Of a stretch of 64,000 nucleotides of DNA, positions 8,832 to 16,526 are shown piece after piece (the first letter of the stretch is position 1; every line of letters starts with the position of its first letter). The notes below the pieces were generated by a model that made no database searches, had not been told where the DNA came from, and worked only from the letters and a program-made list of their open reading frames with translations. Source of the stretch: Sphingobium nicotianae (GTDB lineage: Bacteria > Pseudomonadota > Alphaproteobacteria > Sphingomonadales > Sphingomonadaceae); NCBI RefSeq assembly GCF_018603885.1, contig NZ_JAHGAW010000002.1:62001-126000 (forward strand), given 5' to 3'. The position numbers and the translations under genes were made by a program.

Positions 8832-9761
8832 TTACAGCTTGGCGGTCAGCTCCGGCACGATCTGGAAGAGATCGCCGACCAGGCCGATGTCGGCGACCTG
8901 GAAGATCGGCGCGTCCTCGTCCTTGTTGATCGCGATGATCGTCTTGCTGTCCTTCATGCCGGCGAGGTGCTGGATCGCGCCTGAGATGCCGACCGCGATA
9001 TAGACGTCCGGCGCGACGATCTTGCCGGTCTGGCCGACCTGATAGTCATTGGGGACGAAGCCCGCGTCCACCGCCGCGCGCGAGGCGCCGGTGGCGGCGC
9101 CCAGCTTGTCGGCCAGCGGATCGATGATCTTGTGGTAATTCTCGCCGCTGCCGACACCGCGACCGCCCGAGACGATGACGCGCGCGCTGGTGAGTTCGGG
9201 CCGCTCGGAGGCCGCGATCTCGGCGCCGACGAAGCTGGCGATGCCGCTGTCGCCCGTGCCGGGGACGGTTTCGACGGTGCCCGATCCGCCGCTCGCCGCT
9301 GCCTTGTCGAAGGCGGTGCCGCGCACGGTGATGACCAGCTTCTTGTCCGAGGTCTTGACCTTGGCGATGGCATTGCCGGCATAGATCGGCCGGGTGAAGC
9401 TGTCCGGCCCGTCGACCGCGATGATGTCGCTGATCTGCATGACGTCGAGCAGGGCGGCGACGCGCGGGGCGATGTTCTTGCCGGTGGTGGTGGCGCTGGC
9501 GAGGAAGGCCTCATGATCGGCCATCAGCGCGACGACCAGCGGCGCGACATTCTCGGGCAACTGATGCGCATATGCGGCATCGTCGGCGAGATGGACCTTG
9601 GCGACGCCGGCAATCTTCGCGGCCTCGTCCGCCACCGCCGCGCAGCCTTGCCCCGCGACCAGCAGATGGACCTCGCCGAGCGCCGCGGCGGCGGTCACGG
9701 TGTGGAGCGTCGCGTCCTTGACGCATGCATTGTCATGCTCGACCAGAACCAACGTCTTCAT
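8832..9761 (-). CDS. etfA: Electron transfer flavoprotein alpha subunit
   Basis: 309 residues, FAD-binding subunit that takes electrons from acyl-CoA and related dehydrogenases and passes them to ETF-ubiquinone oxidoreductase. The FAD domain is complete: [12 protein letters not shown] at residues 199-210, [19 protein letters not shown] at 243-261 and [10 protein letters not shown] at 278-287. ATG overlaps the etfB stop by 4 bases, so the two are translationally coupled in the usual B-then-A order. Confidence 0.98.
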   Translation of the reverse strand: MKTLVLVEHDNACVKDATLHTVTAAAALGEVHLLVAGQGCAAVADEAAKIAGVAKVHLADDAAYAHQLPENVAPLVVALMADHEAFLASATTTGKNIAPRVAALLDVMQISDIIAVDGPDSFTRPIYAGNAIAKVKTSDKKLVITVRGTAFDKAAASGGSGTVETVPGTGDSGIASFVGAEIAASERPELTSARVIVSGGRGVGSGENYHKIIDPLADKLGAATGASRAAVDAGFVPNDYQVGQTGKIVAPDVYIAVGISGAIQHLAGMKDSKTIIAINKDEDAPIFQVADIGLVGDLFQIVPELTAKL

Positions 9762-10507
9762 GCGGCCACTCCCAGCGCCTTGAGTTTCGTGACAAGCTCA
9801 TCGACCGACGCGACCTTGATGCCGGCCTGCCGCTTGGGCGGCTCTGAGACATTGAGAGTGGTGAGGCGCGGGGTCATGTCGACGCCATAGTCGCCGGGCG
9901 CCTTGGTCGCGAGCGGCTTGGACTTGGCCTTCATGATGTTGGGGAGCGAAGCGTAGCGCGGCTCGTTGAGGCGCAGATCCGTGGTGACGATCGCGGGGAG
10001 CTTGAGCGCCACGGTTTCCAGGCCACCATCGACCTCGCGAGTAACGTTGACGGTCTCGCCGGAGACTTCGACCTTGCTGGCGAAAGTGCCCTGCGCCCAG
10101 CCGAGCAAAGCGGCGAGCATCTGGCCGGTCTGGTTGCTGTCGTCGTCGATCGCCTGCTTGCCCAGGATGATCAGGCCCGGCTGCTCCTCGTCGGCGATCG
10201 CCTTCAGCAGCTTGGCGACGGCGAGCGGCTCGGCCACGCCGTCATGCGTCACCAGGATGGCGCGGTCGGCACCCATGGCGAGTGCGGTGCGCAGCGTTTC
10301 CTGCGACTTGGCCTCGCCGATCGACACGGCGATCACCTCGGTCGCGATGCCCTTTTCCTTGAGGCGGATCGCTTCCTCGACGGCGATCTCGTCGAACGGG
10401 TTCATGCTCTGCTTGACGTTGGCGAGATCGATCCCGCTGCCGTCCGCCTTGACGCGCGGCTTGAGATTATAGTCGAGCACCCGCTTCACGGGGACCAGGA
10501 TCTTCAT
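9758..10507 (-). CDS. etfB: Electron transfer flavoprotein beta subunit
   Basis: 249 residues, AMP-binding partner of EtfA. Family signature [10 protein letters not shown] lies at residues 121-130, and the N-terminus [13 protein letters not shown] is typical. It is the first gene of the etfBA pair and is preceded by an AGGAG-like GAAGGAGAGCGTC site. A perfect palindrome of LiuR-like form lies 30-50 nt upstream (see that entry), suggesting control with branched-chain amino acid or fatty acid breakdown. Confidence 0.98.
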   Translation of the reverse strand: MKILVPVKRVLDYNLKPRVKADGSGIDLANVKQSMNPFDEIAVEEAIRLKEKGIATEVIAVSIGEAKSQETLRTALAMGADRAILVTHDGVAEPLAVAKLLKAIADEEQPGLIILGKQAIDDDSNQTGQMLAALLGWAQGTFASKVEVSGETVNVTREVDGGLETVALKLPAIVTTDLRLNEPRYASLPNIMKAKSKPLATKAPGDYGVDMTPRLTTLNVSEPPKRQAGIKVASVDELVTKLKALGVAA

Positions 10508-10538
10508 GACGCTCTCCTTCTGAATGGGCGCGCTCTTA

Positions 10539-10556
10539 GTTGACGTTCACGTCAAC
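10539..10556 (-). promoter_or_regulatory. Perfect palindrome upstream of etfBA, LiuR-like operator candidate
   Basis: GTTGACGT-TC-ACGTCAAC is a perfect 18-base palindrome located 32-49 bases upstream of the etfB start. From memory it resembles the MerR-family LiuR sites (TTgACGT-n2-ACGTcAA), whose regulons in proteobacteria include branched-chain amino acid degradation and etf genes. The regulator gene is not in the window. Confidence 0.55.
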
Positions 10557-10557
10557 G

Positions 10558-11022
10558 TCAATTTGTCGGCCATGTCCGTGCAAACTCGACGATCAACTGC
10601 CGATAGTGCTCGACCGGCGGGAAGGTTTCGAAGCTGTGCGTGGCACCGGTTTTGACCCATGACAATGCCGTTGACGTGTAGGTTTCGAGAAACGGCTTAT
10701 CCTGGGGCGGTTCGTCCAGCATGGTCGTGCGCAGATTGACAATCTCGTCCATGCCTTCGGGCCGGGTGAACATCCAGCTGAAGCAATGCGGGCAGAAATA
10801 ATGCCGCGTCGGACCATGCAAGCCGCCGATCGCCGGTTCGCCTGAGAGAATTTCGACCTGGTCCGACATGTAGCAACTGGATAGCGAAAAGGCGCTCGCC
10901 GACATGCGCTGGCAGCCACGGCAATGGCATGCCGCGGTGAACAGCGGCGCACCGCTCACGCGCAGGCGCACCTGGCCGCATCGGCATCCGCCTTGCGCGG
11001 TCGATGCGGCCAGCGCATTCAT
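10558..11022 (-). CDS. GFA/CENP-V fold zinc protein
   Basis: 154 residues of the glutathione-dependent formaldehyde-activating (GFA) fold. Zinc cysteines are clear: C13-x-C15, C32-x-C34-x2-C37 (CHCRGC) and C77-x2-C80 (CPHC). True GFA activity is doubtful for most members; function unassigned. Start ATG at 11022 shares one base with the sucC stop (TGATG), so it is translationally coupled to sucC; a GTG one codon earlier is possible. The stop lies just before the palindrome of etfBA. Confidence 0.85.
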   Translation of the reverse strand: MNALAASTAQGGCRCGQVRLRVSGAPLFTAACHCRGCQRMSASAFSLSSCYMSDQVEILSGEPAIGGLHGPTRHYFCPHCFSWMFTRPEGMDEIVNLRTTMLDEPPQDKPFLETYTSTALSWVKTGATHSFETFPPVEHYRQLIVEFARTWPTN

Positions 11023-12218
11023 CACCCCAGCGCCTTCACCTCGGCCACGATCTTCTTGGCCGCATCGCCCAGATCATCGGCCGGCACGATGGCGAGGCCG
11101 GAGGAGGCGAGGATGTCCTTGCCCTGCTGCACATTGGTGCCCTCAAGGCGGACGACCAGCGGGACTGAGAGATTCACTTCCTTGGCGGCCGCGACGATGC
11201 CCTCGGCAATGATGTCGCAACGCATGATGCCGCCGAAGATATTGACGAGGATGCCCTTCACAGCCGGATCCGAGAGGATGATCTTGAAGGCCGCCGTCAC
11301 CTTCTCCTTCGACGCGCCGCCGCCGACATCAAGGAAGTTGGCGGGGAACATGCCGTTCAACTTGATGATGTCCATCGTCGCCATGGCGAGGCCGGCGCCG
11401 TTGACCATGCAGCCGATATCGCCGTCGAGCTTGATGTAAGCGAGGTCGTACTTGGAGGCTTCGAGCTCGGCCGGGTCTTCCTCGGTCTCGTCGCGCAGTT
11501 CCATGAGGTCCGGGTGGCGGAACAGCGCATTGCCGTCGAAGCCGACCTTGGCGTCGAGCACCTGGATCTTGCCGCCGGCGATGGCGAGCGGGTTGATCTC
11601 GATCTGGCTGGCATCGGTGCCGAGGAACGCCTTGTAGAGCGCGCCGGTGACCTGCGCCGCCTGCTTGGCGAGATCGCCCGACAGGCCCAACGCGGCGGCG
11701 ACGCGGCGCCCGTGATGCGGCTGGATGCCGGTCGCCGGATCGATGGTGATGGTGTGGATCTTCTCGGGCGTGTCGTGCGCGACCGTTTCGATGTCCATCC
11801 CGCCCTCGGTGGAAGCAACGATGGCGATGCGGCCGGTGCCGCGATCGACCAGTAGCGCGAGGTAGAACTCCTTGTCGATGTCGACGCCGTCGGTCACGTA
11901 GAGGCGGTTGACCTGCTTGCCGGCCGGGCCGGTCTGCACCGTGACGAGCGTGTTGCCGAGCATGTCCTTCGCGGCGGCCTCGACCTCATCGAGCGTCCGG
12001 GCGAGGCGCACGCCCCCCCTCGCGTCGGGGCCGAGCTCCTTGAACTTGCCCTTGCCGCGGCCGCCGGCATGGATCTGCGCCTTCACGACATAGAGTGGCC
12101 CCGGCAGCTTCCTGGCAGCCTCCACCGCTTCCTCGACACTGAGCGCGGCGAAGCCGGCGGGGACGGGGGCGCCGAACTTGGCGAGCAGTTCCTTGGCCTG
12201 ATACTCGTGGATGTTCAT
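11022..12218 (-). CDS. sucC: Succinyl-CoA synthetase (ADP-forming) beta subunit
   Basis: 398 residues, the usual length. It joins SucD in the citric acid cycle step succinyl-CoA + NDP = succinate + NTP. The ATP-grasp domain shows [12 protein letters not shown] at the start, [11 protein letters not shown] near residue 52, EINPLAI near 207, and the C-terminal flavodoxin-like domain has [15 protein letters not shown] text ([12 protein letters not shown]). sucD is not adjacent in this window, unlike in enterobacteria; the downstream partner is the GFA-fold gene. Confidence 0.98.
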   Translation of the reverse strand: MNIHEYQAKELLAKFGAPVPAGFAALSVEEAVEAARKLPGPLYVVKAQIHAGGRGKGKFKELGPDARGGVRLARTLDEVEAAAKDMLGNTLVTVQTGPAGKQVNRLYVTDGVDIDKEFYLALLVDRGTGRIAIVASTEGGMDIETVAHDTPEKIHTITIDPATGIQPHHGRRVAAALGLSGDLAKQAAQVTGALYKAFLGTDASQIEINPLAIAGGKIQVLDAKVGFDGNALFRHPDLMELRDETEEDPAELEASKYDLAYIKLDGDIGCMVNGAGLAMATMDIIKLNGMFPANFLDVGGGASKEKVTAAFKIILSDPAVKGILVNIFGGIMRCDIIAEGIVAAAKEVNLSVPLVVRLEGTNVQQGKDILASSGLAIVPADDLGDAAKKIVAEVKALG

Positions 12219-12308
12219 GATGCGTGATGCCTTCCGTCTCTATGCCAGCTCTATGCCGGGGCGCGCATAGCCCAGGACGGTGTCGAAAGCGTTTGCGAAG
12301 TTGCGAAG

Positions 12309-12635
12309 TCAGCCGAGGGCGCAGCCCAGGGCGGCGGAGGCGGTGACGCGGAGGATCTGGGGATCCTGCAGGGCGCGGATGCGGTGCATGAACCGGTTGT
12401 AGCTCGTCTCGCGCGGGTCGAGCTGGCCGACCTTCGACAGGGAGCGCAGCTTGAGGAGCTGGTTGAGGCTCAGCTCCTGCGCCATGGGACGGGCCATGCA
12501 GCCGGCCATCGGCTTGCTGAGGCCGGCATTGACGAGGCCGGTGCGCAGCTGCGCCTCCGGCGTGGCGCAGCCGGCGAGCAGGAGGGCGGGGAGGAGAGCG
12601 AGGGGGGCGAGCGGGGCGAGGGTGCGGAGCGACAT
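12309..12635 (-). CDS. Small lipoprotein of unknown function
   Basis: 108 residues. The signal peptide ends in lipobox LLAGC, giving lipidated C23, so it is anchored in a membrane facing the periplasm. The mature part is helical and basic, with paired cysteines (GCMARP and LGCALG). ATG at 12635 follows TAGGAGC by 7 nt. I do not recognise the family beyond a sphingomonad-type conserved hypothetical. Confidence 0.65.
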   Translation of the reverse strand: MSLRTLAPLAPLALLPALLLAGCATPEAQLRTGLVNAGLSKPMAGCMARPMAQELSLNQLLKLRSLSKVGQLDPRETSYNRFMHRIRALQDPQILRVTASAALGCALG

Positions 12636-12714
12636 GGCTGCTCCTATAGTCGCCCCCGCCGGCGCTGCCAATCCGTCGGCCACCGATCCGGGCTCGCCGG
12701 ACCGGCGGCGCAGA

Positions 12715-13017
12715 TCAGCTCTTCTCGGGCATCGCCTGCAGGTCGACCGGCCAGGGATGCGCCCTGGCGGGCTTGGAGACCTCGTCCGTCGGGCTCGGCC
12801 GCGCCTTGCGGGAGGCCTTGGGCGGCGGCGGCAGGTTGCGGACCGGGGCGGTGGCCGGGACGAGCGCATCCTCGCCGCGCGACAGGCGATCGCGCAGGCG
12901 ATCATAGCCGTCGCGGGCGCGCTCCTTGAGGCCGTCCAGCTTGCCCTCCTCGTTCGCCTTGATGAGCCTGGACCCGGCGAATGCGGCGATGGCGCCAACG
13001 ATCAAAGTTCTCAGCAT
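12715..13017 (-). CDS. Membrane-anchored small protein, candidate EcfG regulon member
   Basis: 100 residues. An N-terminal hydrophobic helix (MLRTLIVGAIAAFAGSRLI) is followed by a charged linker and a proline-rich tail, so it is probably a single-pass inner membrane protein with a cytoplasmic or periplasmic tail. ATG at 13017 is preceded by GGAAGGATAGGACA. A GGAAC-N16-CGTT box sits 35-59 nt upstream. Function unknown; a general stress role is inferred from the promoter only. Confidence 0.65.
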   Translation of the reverse strand: MLRTLIVGAIAAFAGSRLIKANEEGKLDGLKERARDGYDRLRDRLSRGEDALVPATAPVRNLPPPPKASRKARPSPTDEVSKPARAHPWPVDLQAMPEKS

Positions 13018-13051
13018 TGTCCTATCCTTCCAGTCCTGATTCGACCGTGCA

Positions 13052-13076
13052 AACGTGCGGCGGCGCGAGCGGTTCC
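13052..13076 (-). promoter_or_regulatory. EcfG-type promoter upstream of the 100-aa membrane protein
   Basis: Reading leftward: GGAAC (13076-13072), 17 bases ending in C, then GTT (13054-13052). This fits the alphaproteobacterial general stress sigma factor consensus GGAAC-N16/17-cGTT. The -10 element lies 34 bases before the gene's ATG. Confidence 0.7.
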
Positions 13077-13102
13077 GGCGCTTGCGGCGGGGTGAGGCCG
13101 GG

Positions 13103-13498
13103 TCAGCGGCAGCGCACCTCGCCCTTGTCGATGGCCGTGCCCGCGATGGCGCCGCCGGCCGCGCCGATGATCGTGCCCAGCGTCTTGCTGCCGCGCGGGG
13201 CGATGACGTTGCCGAGCACGCCGCCCGCCACGCCGCCGATGATGGCGCCCCTGGTACCGTCCGGCTTCTGGCAGTAGTAATTGTCGTTCTCGTCGCGATA
13301 GACAGTGTCGTTGCGCGACAGGACATACTCGTCGCCCTGGCGCCAGCGGCGGTGGTGACGGCCATAATAGCCGTCGCGGTCCGAGGCGTAGCCGGGGCGG
13401 TCGCCGCCATAGCCGGTGTCCGAGCAGGCCGCGATCGGCAGGCTGGCGAGCGTCGCGAGGCCGAGCAGGGCGGCGCGGGGGAAGGCGATCGTCTTCAT
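13103..13498 (-). CDS. Glycine-zipper 2TM-type outer-membrane lipoprotein
   Basis: 131 residues. Signal peptide with lipobox PIAAC (C25), then a Tyr/Gly/Arg-rich linker, then a glycine-zipper domain with GxxxG repeats (GAIIGGVAGGVLG and GTIIGAAGGAIAG) as in the 17 kDa surface antigen family. Such proteins insert in or stabilise the outer membrane under stress. ATG at 13498 is preceded by AAAGGCCAG. An EcfG-type box lies 34 nt upstream. Confidence 0.8.
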   Translation of the reverse strand: MKTIAFPRAALLGLATLASLPIAACSDTGYGGDRPGYASDRDGYYGRHHRRWRQGDEYVLSRNDTVYRDENDNYYCQKPDGTRGAIIGGVAGGVLGNVIAPRGSKTLGTIIGAAGGAIAGTAIDKGEVRCR

Positions 13499-13531
13499 GG
13501 GTCTGGCCTTTCTGTTTTCATGCCTTCCCTC

Positions 13532-13556
13532 AACGTGCGGCGGGGCGGGATGTTCC
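13532..13556 (-). promoter_or_regulatory. EcfG-type promoter upstream of the glycine-zipper lipoprotein
   Basis: Leftward GGAAC (13556-13552), 17 bases ending in C, then GTT (13534-13532), 33 bases before the ATG. The whole spacer region closely resembles the box at 13052-13076 (both end CGCCGCACGTT), showing two near-identical promoters 480 bases apart. Confidence 0.75.
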
Positions 13557-13636
13557 GATGCCCCCCAAACCCGTTCGCTTCGAGCAGGGTCGAGCGAAGT
13601 CGAGACCCGTCGTCGAGAAGGGCGTCCATGCGCCGC

Positions 13637-13772
13637 CTTCTCGACAACCGTCTCGACAAGCTCGACGGCCGCTCGAAGCGAACGGGGAGGGAGGGGAGGG
13701 CGCTCGCGCACGGGCTTCTCGACAACCGTCTCGACAAGCTCGACGGCCGCTCGAAGCGAACGGGGAGGGAGG
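13637..13772. repeat. 58-bp tandem direct repeat of a sphingomonad-type palindromic unit
   Basis: Bases 13637-13694 and 13715-13772 are identical copies offset by 78 bases. Each contains TTCTCGACAACC...GCTCGAAGCGAACGGGGAGG, the same GTTCG/TTCGAGC vocabulary as the palindromic elements at 41827-41929 and 61956-62031. A related half (CCGTTCGCTTCGAGC) begins at 13571. The unit lies between the glycine-zipper and OsmC genes. Confidence 0.85.
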
Positions 13773-13784
13773 CGGCGATGGCGC

Positions 13785-14210
13785 TCACTTGAGGTGATGC
13801 TCCAGCGTGATCTCCGCGTTGAGCAGCTTGGACACCGGGCAGTTGGCCTTGGCGCCCGCCGCGATCTCCGCGAACTGATCCGGGCTGATGCCGGGGACGG
13901 AGGCGTCCAGCACCAGATCCGAGCGGGTGATGGTGAAGCCGCCGTCCGACTGCTCCAGCTTGACCGCCGCCTTGGTCTCCAGGGTGCCGTCCCTGAAGCC
14001 GGCGCGCTCGAGGGCGAAGGAGAGGGCCATGGTGAAGCAGGCGGCGTGGGCAGCGGCGATCAGCTCCTCCGGATTGGTGCCGGGCTCGTCCTCGAAGCGG
14101 GTGTTGAAGCCGTAATATTGATCGGTGAGGATGCCGGACTGGGTGGTGATGTGGCCCTTGCCGGTGCGGCCCATGCCGTCATAGCGGGCGGAGGCGGTGC
14201 GGGTGGTCAT
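13785..14210 (-). CDS. osmC: OsmC-family peroxiredoxin
   Basis: 141 residues. OsmC/Ohr proteins reduce organic hydroperoxides with a reactive cysteine pair. Both are visible: C58 in HAACFTMALS and C124 in ANCPVSKLLN. The overall text (SGILTDQYYGFNTRFEDEPGTNPEELIAAAH) fits OsmC better than Ohr. Cytoplasmic. It stands alone between repeats and near two general-stress promoters but has no such box itself. Confidence 0.92.
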   Translation of the reverse strand: MTTRTASARYDGMGRTGKGHITTQSGILTDQYYGFNTRFEDEPGTNPEELIAAAHAACFTMALSFALERAGFRDGTLETKAAVKLEQSDGGFTITRSDLVLDASVPGISPDQFAEIAAGAKANCPVSKLLNAEITLEHHLK

Positions 14211-14290
14211 GCGGGGGACTCCTTGGTGCGGTGACTGAGGAGAGCCGATATGGGGGCGGACTGTTGCGGTGGGAAGGCGCGAGCGGGATC

Positions 14291-14426
14291 ATTCCTCCCC
14301 GGCACGGGGAGGGGGACCGCGACGCGAAGCGGCGGGGTGGTGGGGCATGGCGCAACGCTTCCGCCGCGTGCGCGGCGGCCCCTCCACCAGCTTTCGCTGA
14401 TCCCCCTCCCCGTGCCGGGGAGGAAT
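14291..14426. repeat. Palindromic element with perfect 26-bp arms
   Basis: Bases 14291-14316 (ATTCCTCCCCGGCACGGGGA plus GGGGGA) and 14401-14426 are exact reverse complements, separated by 84 bases. The arms themselves contain a CCCCGGCACGGGG hairpin. It fills much of the 297-base gap between osmC and the HTH-protein gene. Confidence 0.85.
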
Positions 14427-14507
14427 GGGAGGTGCGTCGCCCTTGCTCGTTGTGACATGTGAGGAGTGGGCGTCACGGAGGGGCGACCGCGCCGAAGGTC
14501 ACGAAGG

Positions 14508-15650
14508 TCACTGTATGGCGTAAATTTTCTCCGGGGCGCGCGGGGCGAAGGGGAGGGGCGTGGTGAAGGCGGCATCCGGGCCCCCCTCCGGCAGGACGTC
14601 CGGGTGCGCGTCCGTCCGGCTGGACGCTCCGGCCGGCATGCGCGGCGTGGCGGGCCGGGGCGCGGCCATGGCGGCGGCGATGGCGATGGCCGAGGCGGCG
14701 GGCGGCGGGGCGGCGCGCGCGGGCTCGGCGGGCAGGCTGGCCCCGGCGGGTGGAGCGGCGAGCGGACTCTCCGCCTGTTGCGGCGTCTCCGGGCCGGTCA
14801 TCTCCGCCCCGTGCGGCGCGGGCGTCTCCGCATCCGTGTCCGTCTCCGGAGTCGTCGGCTGCGCGGCGGCCTGCGCCAGCCAGGCGTCGGCATCCTCGGG
14901 CGCATAGGCGCGGACGGGCGCCAGGCCGAAGAAGCGGCGGCGCGCCTCGTCCTGCCAGGGGCTGACCTGCGGCGCCTGCTCCGCGCGGGCCAGCGCCGCC
15001 TGCTCCTCGGGCTGGAGCAGGCGGGCGAAATGCGCATCGCCGGGGCGGCCGCGGCACCAGCCCTCATAGCCCGGCTGGGGCGGCGCATCGGTGAGCCAGG
15101 CCTTTTGCGCCGCGTCGACCCAGGTGCGATAGGGGCGCTGCGGCTCGGGCGCGCGGCTCTCCGCCAGCCCGACGCCCTCCAGCGCCGCGTCCCAATCGCC
15201 ACGCATCGCCTGCCGCGCGCGGCTGTTGCCCAGCATCGCCGCGCCCTTCTCCAGCAGCCAGAGCAGCAGCCGCTCGCTATGGACATGCTCCTGCGCGATC
15301 AGCTCGCCATGATAATAACGCGGCTTGAGCCAGCCATGCAGCGCCCGCTCGATCGCCACCGGCAGCAGCCGCTCCATCGACCGCTCCAGCGCGGCATCCC
15401 AGGCGGCATCGAAGGCGCGCGCATCGGTGCGGCGGCGCAGGCGATAGGCGCTCGCCGGGCTCATGCCGACATGCTGCGCGGCGGTGGCGACGCAGCCGGT
15501 ATCGGCGAGCGTCTCGATGAAGCTGCGCTGGCGCTCCGGGGTCCAGCCATCCTGGCGGGGGGCGACGGGGACGAGGGCTTCGTCGGGGAGGGTGTGGGGG
15601 TGGGGCTGCGCGTCGGTGGGCGCGGGGGTGATGGGGGTGTGCTTGGTCAT
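14508..15650 (-). CDS. HTH-domain protein of unknown function with low-complexity tail
   Basis: 380 residues. Residues about 37-75 (WTPERQRSFIETLADTGCVA to YRLRRR) form a helix-turn-helix resembling those of small terminase or transposase-type DNA binders. The middle is helical and the last 120 residues are alanine/proline-rich. No known full-length family. ATG at 15650 is preceded by AGGAGGACGCC. A decayed N-terminal copy lies at 16203-16457. Probably DNA-binding; the rest is unclear. Confidence 0.6.
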   Translation of the reverse strand: MTKHTPITPAPTDAQPHPHTLPDEALVPVAPRQDGWTPERQRSFIETLADTGCVATAAQHVGMSPASAYRLRRRTDARAFDAAWDAALERSMERLLPVAIERALHGWLKPRYYHGELIAQEHVHSERLLLWLLEKGAAMLGNSRARQAMRGDWDAALEGVGLAESRAPEPQRPYRTWVDAAQKAWLTDAPPQPGYEGWCRGRPGDAHFARLLQPEEQAALARAEQAPQVSPWQDEARRRFFGLAPVRAYAPEDADAWLAQAAAQPTTPETDTDAETPAPHGAEMTGPETPQQAESPLAAPPAGASLPAEPARAAPPPAASAIAIAAAMAAPRPATPRMPAGASSRTDAHPDVLPEGGPDAAFTTPLPFAPRAPEKIYAIQ

Positions 15651-15675
15651 GGCGTCCTCCTGAGGGAAAGGGGGA
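15437..15675. repeat. Direct repeat copy A (5' end of the HTH gene)
   Basis: This stretch recurs with substitutions and small gaps at 16256-16482 in the same orientation. It covers the ribosome site and first ~70 codons of the HTH gene. The two copies bracket the toxin-antitoxin pair. Confidence 0.8.
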
Positions 15676-15761
15676 CTCGCTCATGCTAAGCTTTTTGCGA
15701 TGTAGGACAGCTATTTTTGGGTGGCGTCGCTGCGGCGCTTACCAGGTGCCGTCTGCCTGCT

Positions 15762-16034
15762 CTAAGGATATTGCTGGCGTGCATGGAGCACGGCCAATAT
15801 TTCGATCGCCTCCGCCACGCGATAGACGATCAGATAATTGGGATGGACAATCGCCTCGCGCGTGCCGGGGACGCGCCCGCTACGATGCATATAGGGATGA
15901 TCCGCAAGGCGTTCGCTGGTCTGGCGGATCGCCCCGCCGAGGCGCTCCGCCGCCGATGGGTTGCGCGCCTCGATAAAGTCGATGATGCATTCGAGATCGT
16001 CCAGCGCCTCGGGGCGCCAGATCACCGGCAGCAC
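15762..16034 (-). CDS. Type II toxin, RelE/ParE family
   Basis: 90 residues. Typical ParE layout: W-RPEALDDLECIIDFIEARNP at the N-terminus, LADHPYMHRSGRVPGTREAIVHPNYLIVYRV in the core, and ILAVLHARQQYP at the end. ParE toxins poison gyrase; RelE-like ones cut mRNA at ribosomes; sequence alone leans to ParE. GTG start at 16034 shares one base with the antitoxin stop, giving tight coupling with antitoxin first. Confidence 0.9.
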   Translation of the reverse strand: MLPVIWRPEALDDLECIIDFIEARNPSAAERLGGAIRQTSERLADHPYMHRSGRVPGTREAIVHPNYLIVYRVAEAIEILAVLHARQQYP

Positions 16035-16210
16035 TAGGCCGTCTTGCGCCTGTCGAGAATGGCCTGCATCCTCGCCATGGCCTCATCGTGCGGAATGCCC
16101 GGCTCCTTCGACGCCATGGCGGCCTCGACCTTGGCACGGAACCAGACGTCGTAGGCCGCTTCCTGTTCCGGCGTCTCGAATTCGGACTCTATGGGGGAGT
16201 ATTTAGCCAT
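16034..16210 (-). CDS. Antitoxin of the ParE-type pair
   Basis: 58 residues starting MAKYSPIESEFET, with AAYDVWFRAKVEAA and PHDEAMARMQAIL. This matches the short antitoxins (stability-determinant type) that accompany ParE toxins. ATG at 16210 is preferred to 16252 because the family begins there; neither has a good ribosome site. The start overlaps the end of the decayed HTH gene copy, so its original leader may have been replaced. Confidence 0.8.
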   Translation of the reverse strand: MAKYSPIESEFETPEQEAAYDVWFRAKVEAAMASKEPGIPHDEAMARMQAILDRRKTA

Positions 16211-16457
16211 AGAGGGAATGTAGCGCGTCTTTGGCGGGATCGGAAGGGGCATGCCGCAGGCGATAGCCGCTCGACGGCCTCATGCCGACATGCTGCGCGG
16301 CGGTGGCGACGCAGCCGGTATCGGCGAGGGTCTCGATGAAGCTGCGCTGCCGCTCCGGCATCCAGCCGCAGTGGCGCTCGCGGACGAGGGCGGTGTCGGG
16401 GAGGATGGGAGTGTGCGCTTCGGTGGAAGCGGGGGTGATGGGGGTGTGAATGGTCTT
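16203..16457 (-). pseudogene. Truncated, start-less copy of the HTH gene
   Basis: Translating leftward from 16457 gives 84 residues closely matching residues 1-75 of the HTH protein, including the block PERQRSFIETLADTGCVATA without change. The codon that is ATG in the intact gene is AAG here (16457-16455), while the AGGAGGACGCC ribosome site before it is preserved. The frame ends at TAA (16205-16203) inside the antitoxin start. It cannot be normally translated. Confidence 0.8.
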
Positions 16458-16482
16458 GGCGTCCTCCTGAAGGAAAGGGGAC
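16256..16482. repeat. Direct repeat copy B (remnant of the HTH gene 5' end)
   Basis: Imperfect copy of 15437-15675 in the same orientation. With copy A it flanks the toxin-antitoxin pair, a layout left by segmental duplication or by insertion of the pair into a duplicated gene. Confidence 0.8.
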
Positions 16483-16526
16483 CGACCAGATATAATGAAT
16501 TGGGCCGTGTAGGACGGAGGGAAATC

